Assembly (NCBI GenBank): GCA_946885735.1
Contig: CAMPGW010000007.1
Location: 1 to 55,036 of the forward strand
Reading direction: 5' to 3'
DNA from: an uncultured Gammaproteobacteria bacterium
GTDB taxonomy: Bacteria > Pseudomonadota > Gammaproteobacteria > Xanthomonadales > Xanthomonadaceae
Length of the DNA: 55,036 nt
The notes beneath the pieces are model-generated. The model did not search any database. It saw nothing but the letters and a program-made list of their open reading frames with translations, and was not told the origin of the DNA. The translations under genes were made by a program, and so were the position numbers. The stretch's first letter is position 1; every line of letters starts with the position of its first letter. This document shows, in pieces, positions 47,096 through 55,036 of the stretch.

Positions 47096-47767
47096 TCAGG
47101 CGCCCGAGGCAGGCGTCGCCGCGGCTGCGGTCGCGCCGCGCAACTGCCGGTACCGGCTGAGCATGCGCGCGAACTCCGCATTCAGCGCTGCCAGGTCGGC
47201 GCGACGGTTGGCCTGCAGGGCCTGCTGCTTGACCTTCTCGGTGTGCATCTCGCGAATGGTCGCGGCACGATCGTCGAGCACGCGCCGCCCCGACAACTCG
47301 GTATCCGAGGCCTGGGCGAGCACGGTGGCCAGGTTCTCGCCGAGGCTGCGGATGCTGACGTCGGTGGATTCGATCGTCATCTGCAGCAGGGCAATCCGCT
47401 CGCCATAGGCACGACGCAGGTCGAACTCGGTGGCATAGCTGGCCATCATGATGTCTTCCTGGCGCTTCTGCTCCAGCGCGGCGGCCTGCGCCTGCGCCGC
47501 CGCCGTCGCGGCGTCGGCCAAGGCCTGGCGTTCGGCGTCGGTGAGGGCGCGATCGACCGTGCCGAGGGTGCGGCCGGTGGCGGTATTGAATTCGGTGCGG
47601 GCCTGCTCGACCGCTTCCGGCGGCAGCGCCTGGTCGAAGTGCACCTTGCCTTGCTTGTCCACCCAGCGGTACAGCTTCGGGCCGTCGCTCTTCTTGTCCT
47701 GCGCAACGGCGGTGGCCGCGGCGAGCAGGGCGGCCAGCACGGCCAGGGTCAGGGTCGATCGCTTCAT
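47096..47767 (-). CDS. DUF4124-domain exported protein with coiled coil
   Basis: 223 residues. Signal peptide MKRSTLTLAVLAALLAAATAVAQ, then a DUF4124 domain (KLYRWVDKQGKVHFDQALPPEA, ~30-55), usually a small beta-structured unit at the start of envelope proteins in proteobacteria, then a long helical coiled-coil region (~85-210; ALEQKRQEDIMMASYATEFDLRRAYGERIALLQ ... MHTEKVKQQALQANRRADLAALNAEF). Function unknown; periplasmic. It lies downstream of pyrE on the same strand with a 19-bp gap, so may be cotranscribed. Confidence 0.85.
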   Translation of the reverse strand: MKRSTLTLAVLAALLAAATAVAQDKKSDGPKLYRWVDKQGKVHFDQALPPEAVEQARTEFNTATGRTLGTVDRALTDAERQALADAATAAAQAQAAALEQKRQEDIMMASYATEFDLRRAYGERIALLQMTIESTDVSIRSLGENLATVLAQASDTELSGRRVLDDRAATIREMHTEKVKQQALQANRRADLAALNAEFARMLSRYRQLRGATAAAATPASGA

Positions 47768-47786
47768 GCTTGCCACGTCCGCACGT

Positions 47787-48440
47787 TCAGTCTGCCGGCC
47801 GGCTGCCGTAGCGGGCACGATACGCCATCAGGGCGGGCTTGTGCTCGGACAGGTCGGGCCGGTCGTCGGCGAATTCCAGCAGTTCATCGAGCCCGGCGAT
47901 CGCCACCACCGGCAGGCCGAAGGCGGCGGTCACCTCCTCGGCAGCCGAGCGTGCGCCTTCCTGACCGCGTTCCTGGCGGTCGAGCGCGATCACCACGCCG
48001 CAGGCCACCGCGCCGGCGGCGCGGATGATCTCGATGGATTCCCGGATCGCCGTGCCCGCGGTGATCACGTCGTCCACCACCAGTACGCGGCCGGACAGCG
48101 GCGCGCCGATCAGCGAACCGCCCTCGCCATGCGCCTTGGCCTCCTTGCGATTGAAGGCCAGCGGCACGTCGCGGCCACCCTCGGCGAGTGCCACCGCCGC
48201 GGCGGTAGCCAGGGCGATGCCCTTGTAGGCCGGGCCGAACAACATGTCGAACTCCAGCCCCGACGTCTCGATCGTGCGCGCATAACAACGGCCCAGGCGG
48301 GCCAGGGCGGCGCCGGAGTCGAAGCGCCCGGCGTTGAAGAAGTAGGGACTTTCGCGCCCGGACTTGAGCGTGAACCGACCGAAGCGCAGCACCTGCCGTT
48401 CGACGGCCAGGTCGAGAAATTCGCGTTGGTGCTCCTGCAT
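47787..48440 (-). CDS. pyrE: Orotate phosphoribosyltransferase
   Basis: 217 residues (E. coli 213). Makes orotidine 5'-phosphate from orotate and PRPP in pyrimidine synthesis. Motifs: [71 protein letters not shown] (catalytic loop) and the PRPP-binding [16 protein letters not shown]. Full length. Divergent from xthA, with 110 bp between the starts, a neighbourhood conserved in this order. No attenuator-like hairpin plus T-run was found upstream. Confidence 0.96.
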   Translation of the reverse strand: MQEHQREFLDLAVERQVLRFGRFTLKSGRESPYFFNAGRFDSGAALARLGRCYARTIETSGLEFDMLFGPAYKGIALATAAAVALAEGGRDVPLAFNRKEAKAHGEGGSLIGAPLSGRVLVVDDVITAGTAIRESIEIIRAAGAVACGVVIALDRQERGQEGARSAAEEVTAAFGLPVVAIAGLDELLEFADDRPDLSEHKPALMAYRARYGSRPAD

Positions 48441-48514
48441 TCGCCCGCCCCGTGGATCCAGCCTGCGATTGTGCCGCAGTCGCGGCGCGTCGGCACGCCG
48501 CGCCCGCGCTGCGC

Positions 48515-48520
48515 TAGGCT
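48515..48520 (+). promoter_or_regulatory. xthA: -10 box TAGGCT of xthA
   Basis: GCTAGGCTAGCG lies 30 nt before the GTG at 48551, giving a leader of about 24 nt; the tandem CTAG words make the exact hexamer uncertain. Confidence 0.35.
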
Positions 48521-48550
48521 AGCGCCCACGTTCGCAACACACGGGCCATC

Positions 48551-49318
48551 GTGAAGATCATCAGTTTCAATGCCAACGGGCTGCGCTCGGCCGCCAGCAA
48601 GGGTTTTTTCGACTGGTTCGCCACCCAGGACGCCGACGTGCTGTGCATCCAGGAGACCAAGGCGCAGGAACACCAGCTGGCGGAAGAATGCTTCCGGCCC
48701 GCCGGCTACCGCGCCTGGTTCCGCGACGCCAGCACCCGCAAGGGCTATTCCGGCGTGGCCATCTACAGCCGCATCGAGCCCGATTCGGTGCTCACCGGCA
48801 TCGGCTGGCCCGAGTTCGACGAGGAGGGCCGTTACCTGGAGGCGCGCTTCGGCGACCTGAGCGTGGTCTCGCTCTACCTGCCGTCGGGATCCTCGAAGGA
48901 GGAGCGCCAGCAATTCAAGTTCCAGGTGATGGACCGGATCCTGCCGATCTTCAACCAGTGGCGCGACACCGGCCGCCAGTACGTGATCTGCGGGGACTGG
49001 AACATCGCCCATACCGCGATGGATATCCGCAACGCCAAGTCGAACCAGAAGAACTCCGGATTCCTTCCCGAAGAGCGCGCCTGGCTGGGCAGCCTGTTCG
49101 GCGAGCATGGCTGGGTGGACAGTTACCGCCACCTGCGCCCGGAAGGGCAGGACTACACCTGGTGGAGCCAGCGCGGCGCGGCGCGCGCCAAGGACGTGGG
49201 CTGGCGCATCGACTACCAGGTCGTGAGCCCGAACCTGCGCGGGCGCCTGAAGGCTTGCGCAATCTGCCGCGAGCCGCGATTCTCCGACCACGCGCCCTAC
49301 ACGGTGGAGTTCGAATGA
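48551..49318 (+). CDS. xthA: Exodeoxyribonuclease III
   Basis: 255 residues, GTG start. AP endonuclease/3' exonuclease of the EEP fold. Motifs: KIISFNANGLRSAASKGFFDW, DVLCIQETKAQ (catalytic Glu), GYSGVAIYSR, CGDWNIAHTAMDIRN, RRIDYQ-like GWRIDYQVVSP and the C-terminal FSDHAPYTVEFE (catalytic Asp-His). It belongs to the ExoA/Xth family of base-excision repair. The stop overlaps the ampG-like start by 4 bp (ATGA), implying coupled translation. Confidence 0.95.
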   Translation: MKIISFNANGLRSAASKGFFDWFATQDADVLCIQETKAQEHQLAEECFRPAGYRAWFRDASTRKGYSGVAIYSRIEPDSVLTGIGWPEFDEEGRYLEARFGDLSVVSLYLPSGSSKEERQQFKFQVMDRILPIFNQWRDTGRQYVICGDWNIAHTAMDIRNAKSNQKNSGFLPEERAWLGSLFGEHGWVDSYRHLRPEGQDYTWWSQRGAARAKDVGWRIDYQVVSPNLRGRLKACAICREPRFSDHAPYTVEFE

Positions 49319-50670
49319 GCGACGAGGCTGGCGGTCTGGCGCGGCTGCCCGCGGGACTTCGAGCCTACCTGCAGAAGGAACCGCTCGCCGCCCTGCTGCT
49401 GGGCATGTCGTCCGGCTTCCCGTACGCGATGCTCGGCGCAACGCTGACCACGCGGCTGGCCCAGGACGGCATCGACAAGAAGAGCGTTACCGCCTTCTCG
49501 CTGGCCTTCCTGGTCTACAACTTCAAGTTCCTGTGGGCGCCGGCGGTGGACGGATTGCGGCTGCCCCTGCTCGGCCGGCTCGGCCAGCGCGTGTCCTGGC
49601 TGGTGTTTTCCGGACTGCTGGTGATGCTCGCGGTCGGCTGGCTCGGCGTGCTCGACCCGCGCGCCAGCCTGACCACCTTCGCGATGGCCGCGGTGGCGGT
49701 CGGCTTCGCCGGCGCGACCTTCGACATCGTCATCGACGCCTATCGCATCGAGACGCTCAAGCCCGAGCAGCTCGGCGTCGGTTCGGGCATGTCGCAGTAC
49801 GGCTGGCGGATCGGCTCGGTCGCCGCCGGCTCGCTGGCGCTCTACGTGGCGACGCGCGGCGACTGGACGCGCGCCTACCTGCTGTGCGCGTTCTTCGCAT
49901 TGCCGGCGATGCTCACCGGACTGGTGCTCGGCGAACCGCCGCGCCGCATCGTGGTGGCCACCCGCCGCGGATTCGGCCAGGCCTGGCAGGCCGTCATCGG
50001 CCCGTTGAGCGAATTCCTGCAACGGCGTGGCGCGCTGCTGGTGCTGCTGTTCGTGCTGCTGCACAAGATCGGCGATACCCTGGCCAACCTCACCATCCGC
50101 CTGCTGCTCAACGACCTGGGCTTCAGCAACGAGGAGATCGCCACCTGGGACGTCGGCCTGGGCTTCTTCGCCTACCTGATCGGCATCTTCATCGGCGGCG
50201 CGCTCTATGCGCAGATGGGCATGAAGCGCTCGGTGCTGGTCTCGCTGCTGTTGATGGCGATTTCCAACCTGAGCTTCGCCGGCCTGGCCGCCGCCGGTCA
50301 CTCCAATTCGCTGCTCGGCTTCGCGATCGGCTTCGAGAACATCGCCAGCGGCATCGGTGGCGTGGTGGTGGTGGCCTACCTGTCCGCGCTGTGCAACCTC
50401 TCGTTCACCGCCACGCAGTTCGCGCTGCTGTCGGCGGCCGCCAGCGTGGTCGGCCGCCTGCTGACCGGCACCACCGCGGGGGCGCTGATCGAGTCGATGG
50501 GTTACGTGCAGTTCTACGTGCTCACCTTCGTGGCGGCGCTGCCCGGCGTGTTCCTGTACCTGTTCATGTTGCGGGCCGGATTGATCGAGCAGTCGCTGGG
50601 GCAAATGGACGCGGCGGTGGATCCCGCCGCGGCGACCGGACCGCTTCCCGAGCGCGGGCGTCGGGGGTAA
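49315..50670 (+). CDS. ampG: AmpG-family MFS permease (muropeptide import)
   Basis: 451 residues, about 12 TM helices. AmpG brings GlcNAc-anhydro-MurNAc peptides from the periplasm to the cytoplasm for recycling and, where AmpC/AmpR occur, signals beta-lactamase induction. Typical blocks: LLGMSSGFPYAMLGATLTTRLAQDGID, FLVYNFKFLWAPAVDGL, DIVIDAYRIETLKPEQLGVGSGMSQYGWRIG and IASGIGGVVVVAYLSALCNLSFTATQFALLSAA. It overlaps xthA by 4 bp. anmK and an M23 peptidase lie just downstream on the other strand, supporting a cell-wall recycling group. Confidence 0.93.
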   Translation: MSDEAGGLARLPAGLRAYLQKEPLAALLLGMSSGFPYAMLGATLTTRLAQDGIDKKSVTAFSLAFLVYNFKFLWAPAVDGLRLPLLGRLGQRVSWLVFSGLLVMLAVGWLGVLDPRASLTTFAMAAVAVGFAGATFDIVIDAYRIETLKPEQLGVGSGMSQYGWRIGSVAAGSLALYVATRGDWTRAYLLCAFFALPAMLTGLVLGEPPRRIVVATRRGFGQAWQAVIGPLSEFLQRRGALLVLLFVLLHKIGDTLANLTIRLLLNDLGFSNEEIATWDVGLGFFAYLIGIFIGGALYAQMGMKRSVLVSLLLMAISNLSFAGLAAAGHSNSLLGFAIGFENIASGIGGVVVVAYLSALCNLSFTATQFALLSAAASVVGRLLTGTTAGALIESMGYVQFYVLTFVAALPGVFLYLFMLRAGLIEQSLGQMDAAVDPAAATGPLPERGRRG

Positions 50671-50673
50671 TCT
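50668..50673 (+). promoter_or_regulatory. -10 box TAATCT before the ribbon-helix-helix gene
   Basis: TAATCT overlaps the ampG stop and lies 39 nt before ATG 50713. No clear -35; the gene could also be read through from ampG. Confidence 0.3.
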
Positions 50674-50712
50674 TGCCGCGAAGGCCGCCCTGTTCGGCCC
50701 GTTAGCGAAGGC

Positions 50713-51006
50713 ATGGCCGACTTCCTGTTGCGCGACATCGATGAGCGGGTGGCCGAGCGCATCAAGGAGATGGCGCGCCAGCGCGGCTGGCCGCTCAACG
50801 ACGTCATCCTGCACCTGATCAAGCAGGCCCTGGGCTTGAGCGAGCCCGAGCCGGCGCCCGTGCCTGGCGACATCGCGCGCCTGCTCGGCTCCTGGGATGA
50901 CGAGGAAACGCGCGCCTTCAACGAGGCGATGCAGGCCTTCAGCGGCCTGCCCGACGACGCCCCGCAATACCTGATCGACGAGCCGGGCAAATCCAAGCCC
51001 GGCTAG
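50713..51006 (+). CDS. Small ribbon-helix-helix-like protein, orphan
   Basis: 97 residues. The N terminus (FLLRDIDERVAERIKEMARQRGWPLNDVILHLIKQALGL, ~4-42) has the beta-strand/helix/helix pattern of a FitA-like or Arc-type DNA-binding antitoxin, including the loop RGWPLNDVILHLI. The C-terminal part (SEPEPAPVPGDIARLLGSWDDEETRAFNEAMQAFSGLP) is acidic and helical, like a toxin-binding tail. No partner toxin gene is adjacent, so it is an orphan regulator or antitoxin. Its stop TAG overlaps the anmK stop on the other strand (CTAG, 51003-51006). Confidence 0.8.
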   Translation: MADFLLRDIDERVAERIKEMARQRGWPLNDVILHLIKQALGLSEPEPAPVPGDIARLLGSWDDEETRAFNEAMQAFSGLPDDAPQYLIDEPGKSKPG

Positions 51007-52109
51007 ACCCCGCCAGCGGCGTGGATCGCGCCCAGCACGCGCGGCCCGCGCGCGCCGGTGACCTCGGGCAGATTGCCCGGGCGTCCGGCCAGGGTTTCCC
51101 GCGCCAGCCAGGCGAAGGCCACCGCCTCGACGAAGTCCGGGTCCAGTCCGTGCGCGGCGGTCGACTCGATGACCAGGCCCGGCCAGCGTGCCGCCAGTTC
51201 CGCTTGCAGGACCGGGTTGTGCACGCCGCCTCCGCAGACCAGCAGTCGCCGGCAGCCCGGCATGGCCCGCTGCAACGCATCCATGACGCTGACCGCGGTG
51301 AAGCGGCACAAGGTCGCCTGCACGTCGGCGATTTCCCGCAGGCGTCCGCCCAACCGTACGTCCAGCCATTGCCCATTGAAGAGATCGCGGCCGGTGCTCT
51401 TGGGCGGGGCCGATGCCAGCCAGGGCTCTGCGAGCAGGGCCTCGAGCAAGTTCGGGTCCACGCTGCCGGCGGCCGCAAGCGCGCCGCCGCGGTCGAAACG
51501 CACGCCGTTATGGCGCAGCGCCCATGCATCCATCAGGCCGTTGCCGGGCCCGGTATCGAAACCGAGCACGACGCCCTGCGCGGGCAACAGCGTGAGGTTG
51601 GCGATGCCGCCCAGGTTGAGCACCGCGCGGTCTTCCATCGGGCTGCCGAACACCGACGCATGGAAGGCGGGAACCAGGGGCGCGCCCTGTCCGCCCGCGG
51701 CAACGTCGCGGCGGCGGAAGTCCGCCACGGTGGTCAGCCCGGTGCGCTCGGCGATGATGTTGGCGTCGCCCAGTTGCAGGGTGAAGGGGTGCGGACCCGT
51801 GGGCGCGTGCCGCAGCGTCTGGCCGTGCGAGCCGATCGCGACGATCTCGGCGTCGCCGACGCCGGCGATCAGCTCGAGCGCGGCCTGCGCCAGCGCCTGT
51901 CCAAGCGCGGTGTCGAGCCGCCCCAACTCGTCGAGGTGGATGTGCGCGTCGGCCTGCGAAAGCCGCAGCACCTCGGCCGCGAGCCCGGCCTCGAGCGGAG
52001 TGGTGCGTGCGCAAAGAACCTGCGGTTGCGCGCCGAAGCGCACCAGCGCCGCATCGATGCCGTCCACGCTGGTGCCCGACATGAGCCCGATGTACAGGCC
52101 CTCGTCCAT
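51003..52109 (-). CDS. anmK: Anhydro-N-acetylmuramic acid kinase
   Basis: 368 residues (E. coli AnmK 369). Hydrolyses and phosphorylates anhydroMurNAc to MurNAc-6-phosphate in peptidoglycan recycling. Marks: YIGLMSGTSVDGIDAALVRFG, IGSHGQTLRHAPTG, NIIAERTGLTTVADFRRRDVAAGGQGAPLVPAFH, RAVLNLGGIANLT, GFDTGPGNGLMDAW and LLVCGGGVHNPVL. Complete. It starts 3 bp after the M23 peptidase gene in one operon, and AmpG is encoded opposite, so the enzymes for wall cleavage, muropeptide import and sugar reuse are clustered. Confidence 0.96.
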   Translation of the reverse strand: MDEGLYIGLMSGTSVDGIDAALVRFGAQPQVLCARTTPLEAGLAAEVLRLSQADAHIHLDELGRLDTALGQALAQAALELIAGVGDAEIVAIGSHGQTLRHAPTGPHPFTLQLGDANIIAERTGLTTVADFRRRDVAAGGQGAPLVPAFHASVFGSPMEDRAVLNLGGIANLTLLPAQGVVLGFDTGPGNGLMDAWALRHNGVRFDRGGALAAAGSVDPNLLEALLAEPWLASAPPKSTGRDLFNGQWLDVRLGGRLREIADVQATLCRFTAVSVMDALQRAMPGCRRLLVCGGGVHNPVLQAELAARWPGLVIESTAAHGLDPDFVEAVAFAWLARETLAGRPGNLPEVTGARGPRVLGAIHAAGGV

Positions 52110-52112
52110 GCC

Positions 52113-53411
52113 TCAGCGCGAAGCCAGGCGCGTGTTCTTCTCGACCGCCATCAGCTTGGCCACCGCCGGTGCGGTGGCGGCGCGGAAGCGCGCCAGCTCG
52201 GCGCCCGACAACGGGACCGGCTTGGGCATCGTGACCGTCAGCGGGTTGACCTGCTTGCCGTTGATGCGGAATTCGTAGTGCAGGTGCGGGCCGGTGGCCA
52301 AGCCGCTCATCCCGACGAAGCCGATCGTGCTGCCTTGCGAGACGCGCGTGCCCTGCTTGTACTTGCCCCAGGCCGAGAGGTGGCCGTACAGCGTGCTGCG
52401 GCCCTGGCCGTGGTCGATGATGACCGCGCGCCCGTAGCCGCTCTTCCACCCGGCGAAGGCGACCTTGCCGTCGCCGGCCGCCATGATCGGCGTCCCCGAC
52501 CGGGCCGCGTAGTCCACGCCCTTGTGCGCGCGCATGCGGCCGAGCACCGGATGCCGGCGCATGCCGAAGGTGGACGAAAGCCGGGCGAACTCGATCGGGA
52601 TGCGCATCAGCGTCTTGCGCAGCGGCCGGCCGCTGCCGTCGAAATACTCGGTCTTGCCGTCGCGCTGGAAGGCGAAGGCGGTGTAGCGCTTGCCGCGGTT
52701 GGTGAAGGTCGCGCCGATGATGTCGCCGCTCCCCACCCGCTGCCCCTCGCGCCACAGGTCCTCGTACACGACCTGGAAGGTATCGCCGTCGCGCACGTCG
52801 GCCACGAAGTCGATGTCGTACTTGAAGATGTTGGCCATGCCATTGATCGCGCCCGGGGTGAGCCCGGCGCGCGCGCCGTCACGGTACAGCGAGCTGGAGA
52901 TGGTGCCGGCGGCAATTTCGACACGACGCTCGATCGGGCGAAGCTGGACCTTCTCCTCGATGCGGTCGCCGTCCACCTTCAGGTCGATCCGGCTGCCCGC
53001 GTCGCGGTCGAAGCGCAGGGTCTTGAGCTGGCCGTCGCCGTCGATCTCGAAGGCCAGTTCCTGGCCCTCGCGCAACTGGACCAGCGCGGAGCGCGCCGAG
53101 GTCTCGTCGAGCAGCCGGTGCATCAGCTTGGCCGGCAGCTTCATCTGTTCGAAGACGATGCCCAGGGTTTCGCCGCTGCGTACCCGCACGAACTGCCAGC
53201 CGGAGCGCGTGGCGACGCCGAGCTCGCGGGCCTTTGGCAGCGGCAGCGCGAGCGAAATGCGGGCGGGCGGGGCGACCTGTGGCGCGCGCAGGGACTGCGC
53301 GACCCCGGGGACGATGGCGATCAGGCCGGCGGCGATGACGCCGTACAGGCCGGCGAGCAGCAGGCGTTCGTGCGACGATTTGCGCGCGGACTCGGTGGGG
53401 GGATGGTTCAA
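52113..53411 (-). CDS. M23-family peptidoglycan DD-endopeptidase, membrane anchored
   Basis: 432 residues from TTG 53411. N-terminal TM helix (LLAGLYGVIAAGLIAIVPGVA, ~15-37), then an OapA/LysM-like region (WQFVRVRSGETLGIVFEQMKLP, ~72-93), a Csd3-type second domain (DIDFVADVRDGDTFQVVYEDLWREGQRV), and the C-terminal LytM domain with zinc ligands in RMRAHKGVDYAARSGTPI, LYGHLSAWGKYKQGTRV and GPHLHYEFRING (H and D, HxH). It belongs to the MepM/YebA type that cuts peptide crosslinks to allow wall growth. The ATG at 53456 falls in the promoter's -10 box, whereas TTG 53411 has GCGGAG upstream. Confidence 0.9.
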   Translation of the reverse strand: MNHPPTESARKSSHERLLLAGLYGVIAAGLIAIVPGVAQSLRAPQVAPPARISLALPLPKARELGVATRSGWQFVRVRSGETLGIVFEQMKLPAKLMHRLLDETSARSALVQLREGQELAFEIDGDGQLKTLRFDRDAGSRIDLKVDGDRIEEKVQLRPIERRVEIAAGTISSSLYRDGARAGLTPGAINGMANIFKYDIDFVADVRDGDTFQVVYEDLWREGQRVGSGDIIGATFTNRGKRYTAFAFQRDGKTEYFDGSGRPLRKTLMRIPIEFARLSSTFGMRRHPVLGRMRAHKGVDYAARSGTPIMAAGDGKVAFAGWKSGYGRAVIIDHGQGRSTLYGHLSAWGKYKQGTRVSQGSTIGFVGMSGLATGPHLHYEFRINGKQVNPLTVTMPKPVPLSGAELARFRAATAPAVAKLMAVEKNTRLASR

Positions 53412-53451
53412 GCAAGGCTCCGCGAATCGTCCCGCCGGGTCGGGACGCGGT

Positions 53452-53481
53452 ACCATAACCAGACTTAAATACGTGCGTCAA
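53452..53481 (-). promoter_or_regulatory. Promoter of the M23 peptidase-anmK operon
   Basis: Minus strand: TTGACG (53481-53476), 18 bp, TATGGT (53457-53452). Transcription should start near 53445, so the ATG at 53456 inside the -10 box is not translated. The 5' leader to TTG 53411 is about 34 nt. Confidence 0.55.
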
Positions 53482-53583
53482 ACCCTTGTCGAGGCTGGCT
53501 TTTTTGGCCCGGCGATTAACTCCCAATTAACGTCGCGCGCACGAAAACGCGCGTGATCTTCCACTTCCGGCCCCTGCCCCGTC

Positions 53584-54795
53584 ATGACCGACATCGCCTC
53601 TGCGCTAGAAACCATCGGCCGCGGCGCCGACGAGATCCTCAAGCTCGACGAACTCGAGGCGCGCCTCAAGCTTGGACGGCCGCTGCGGGTCAAGGCCGGT
53701 TTCGACCCGACCGCGCCCGACCTGCACCTGGGCCACACGGTGCTGCTGAACAAGATGCGGCAGTTCCAGGACCTCGGCCACCAGGTCATCTTCCTGATCG
53801 GCGACTTCACCGGGATGATCGGCGACCCCACCGGCAAGAACGTGACCCGCAAGCCACTGACTCGCGAGGACGTGCTGGCCAACGCCGAGACCTACGCCGA
53901 CCAGGTGTTCAAGGTGCTCGACCGCGAGCGCACCGAGCTGCGCTTCAACTCCGAGTGGTTCGGCGCCATGACCGCCGCCGACATGATCAAGCTCGCCGCC
54001 CAGCACACCGTCGCGCGCATGCTCGAGCGCGACGACTTCGCCAAGCGCTATGCCGCGCAGCAGCCGATCGCCATCCACGAATTCCTCTACCCGCTGGTGC
54101 AGGGCCATGACTCGGTGGCGCTCAAGGCCGACGTCGAACTGGGCGGCACCGACCAGAAGTTCAACCTGCTGATGGGCCGCGCGCTGCAGGCGCAGGCGGG
54201 CCAGCCGCCGCAGATCGTGCTCACCATGCCGCTGCTCGAGGGCCTGGACGGCGTGAACAAGATGGGCAAGTCGCTCGGCAACTACATCGGCATCAACGAA
54301 CCCGCTCGCGACATCTTCGGCAAGACCATGTCGATCTCCGACGAGCTGATGTGGCGGTGGTTCACCCTGCTCTCGTTCGAGAAGTCGCTGGCCGACATCG
54401 CCCGCATGCGCGAGGCGGTCGCCGGAGGCGCCAATCCCCGCGACTTCAAACTCGAGCTCGCCCGCGAACTGGTCGACCGCTTCCACGGCCCCGGGGCGGG
54501 CGAGGCGGAGACCATGCAGTGGCACGAGCGCGTGCGTGGCGGCGCGGTGCCGTCCGACCTGCCGGTCCGGGACGTTCCGGTGCCCGCCGAGGGCATGCGC
54601 CTGGCCGGCCTGCTGCGGGCCGCCGGCCTGGCCGCTTCCGGTGCCGAGGCCGCCCGCAAGATCGCCGAGCGGGCGGTGCGGGTGGACGGCGAGGTGGTCG
54701 AGGACCGCGAGCGGCTGTTCCGGCCCGGCAGCCAACTGCTGCTTCAGCTTGGAAAGCGCGGCTTCGCGCGGGTCCGGCTGCTGCCTGGCGGCTGA
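53584..54795 (+). CDS. tyrS: Tyrosyl-tRNA synthetase
   Basis: 403 residues, of the TyrZ-like subgroup (E. coli 424). Class I synthetase charging tRNA-Tyr. HIGH motif in [22 protein letters not shown], then [52 protein letters not shown], and the KMSKS motif as [14 protein letters not shown]. The C-terminal S4 RNA-binding domain is in ~330-400 ([32 protein letters not shown]). The ribosomal RNA operon follows, as in other members of the order. Region 53412-53583 upstream has AT-rich words (ATTAACT, AATTAACG) that may form its promoter. Confidence 0.96.
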   Translation: MTDIASALETIGRGADEILKLDELEARLKLGRPLRVKAGFDPTAPDLHLGHTVLLNKMRQFQDLGHQVIFLIGDFTGMIGDPTGKNVTRKPLTREDVLANAETYADQVFKVLDRERTELRFNSEWFGAMTAADMIKLAAQHTVARMLERDDFAKRYAAQQPIAIHEFLYPLVQGHDSVALKADVELGGTDQKFNLLMGRALQAQAGQPPQIVLTMPLLEGLDGVNKMGKSLGNYIGINEPARDIFGKTMSISDELMWRWFTLLSFEKSLADIARMREAVAGGANPRDFKLELARELVDRFHGPGAGEAETMQWHERVRGGAVPSDLPVRDVPVPAEGMRLAGLLRAAGLAASGAEAARKIAERAVRVDGEVVEDRERLFRPGSQLLLQLGKRGFARVRLLPGG

Positions 54796-54805
54796 TCTCG
54801 GGGTT

Positions 54806-54833
54806 TTGCACGGCTCTGAATCTTGTGTAAACT
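54806..54833 (+). promoter_or_regulatory. Candidate rRNA operon promoter P1
   Basis: TTGCAC (54806-54811), 16 bp, TAAACT (54828-54833). Just after tyrS. One of two tandem promoters, usual for rRNA operons. Confidence 0.45.
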
Positions 54834-54902
54834 AGCCGACCCGCTGGAACACTCGTCGAACGAGGCGCGAAGGCGGGATTGGGAAATGTGCGTCACCGGC
54901 TA

Positions 54903-54930
54903 TTGACGGTCACGAGAACAGCCCTATAAT
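54903..54930 (+). promoter_or_regulatory. Strong rRNA operon promoter P2
   Basis: TTGACG (54903-54908), 16 bp, perfect TATAAT (54925-54930). The strongest sigma-70 promoter in the window. The downstream discriminator GTGCGGC is GC-rich, as in stringently controlled promoters. Confidence 0.75.
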
Positions 54931-55036
54931 GTGCGGCTCGGTCGGGCGAAAAGCCTGGGCCACTCCGGAGAGCGAAACGCCCCGGGGGTTGATGTAAAGA
55001 TCTTTGACAGTGTGCGCAGGAAATTTGTGCGGGCGT
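54931..55036 (+). ncRNA. rRNA operon leader with boxA-like antitermination site (partial, runs off the window)
   Basis: The untranslated leader after P2 contains GATCTTTGACAG (54999-55010), similar to the E. coli rrn boxA TGCTCTTTAACA, followed by CAGGAAATTTGTGCGGGCGT, which parallels the E. coli leader ATCTGTGTGGGCACT. The position and pattern mark the start of the 16S rRNA precursor; the mature 16S gene should begin a short way past the right edge. BoxA would recruit NusB/NusE for processive rRNA transcription. No coding capacity. Confidence 0.8.

Overview
The window is a dense, very GC-rich chromosomal segment (about 70% GC by eye) from a gammaproteobacterium, most likely of the order Lysobacterales/Xanthomonadales (Lysobacter, Luteimonas or Xanthomonas type). 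This is inferred from three things: gene order (radC / coaBC-dut-algC / DUF4124 / pyrE / xthA-ampG / anmK / M23 peptidase / tyrS / rRNA operon), the linked speE and speA genes, and a peptide-modification cassette I associate with that order. No phage, insertion sequence, CRISPR array or tRNA gene was seen. Apart from one decayed gene this is a stable core region.

Layout. 1-4.0 kb: the 3' part of isocitrate dehydrogenase (icd), a ChaN-like lipoprotein, a small acidic disordered protein, and aceK, the kinase/phosphatase that controls isocitrate dehydrogenase. 4.1-10.6 kb: an exported methyltransferase, a palindromic intergenic repeat, then a GntR/YtrA-type regulator with a clear operator-promoter, an ABC ATPase, an unusual permease with a large non-membrane domain, and a secreted S9 peptidase. 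10.6-19.6 kb: MsbA-like exporter, rluE, methyltransferase, hrpB, tatD, DUF2167 protein, arfB and an acyltransferase. 19.6-23.7 kb: a LysR regulator divergent from aceB-aceA, the glyoxylate bypass.

23.8-29.1 kb is the most interesting stretch. A cyclic-nucleotide-binding GGDEF protein is followed by a class III cyclase-like/TPR membrane protein, a 101-residue NHLP-like RiPP precursor on the opposite strand, and a SagB-like dehydrogenase. The last three match the components I know as putative peptide modification system cyclase, NHLP-related RiPP peptide and putative peptide maturation dehydrogenase (TIGR04510/04509/04511, recalled names that could not be searched here). The product and chemistry of this system are, to my knowledge, not established. 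The precursor has a single Cys near its C terminus, and its gene overlaps the cyclase gene tail to tail by 41 bp.

29.1-38.5 kb: comM, ubiK, a small hydrophilic protein, an amtB pseudogene (internal deletion plus at least three frame changes) just before an intact PII gene, a membrane protein, speE, an M48 peptidase, speA and a dehydrogenase. 38.5-55.0 kb: an eight-unit 14-bp tandem repeat, SPOR protein, argS, an HD-like protein, radC, coaBC-dut-algC, DUF4124 protein, pyrE, xthA-ampG, an orphan ribbon-helix-helix protein, anmK and M23 peptidase (cell-wall recycling and remodelling together with ampG), tyrS, and finally the tandem promoters and boxA-like leader of an rRNA operon whose 16S gene must start just beyond the right edge.

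A recurring regulatory theme is a TANNNT-like -10 box ending only 6-7 nt before the start codon (aceK, rluE, hrpB, tatD, arfB, aceB), which predicts leaderless mRNAs. Many other genes carry a -10 box giving leaders of about 20-30 nt.
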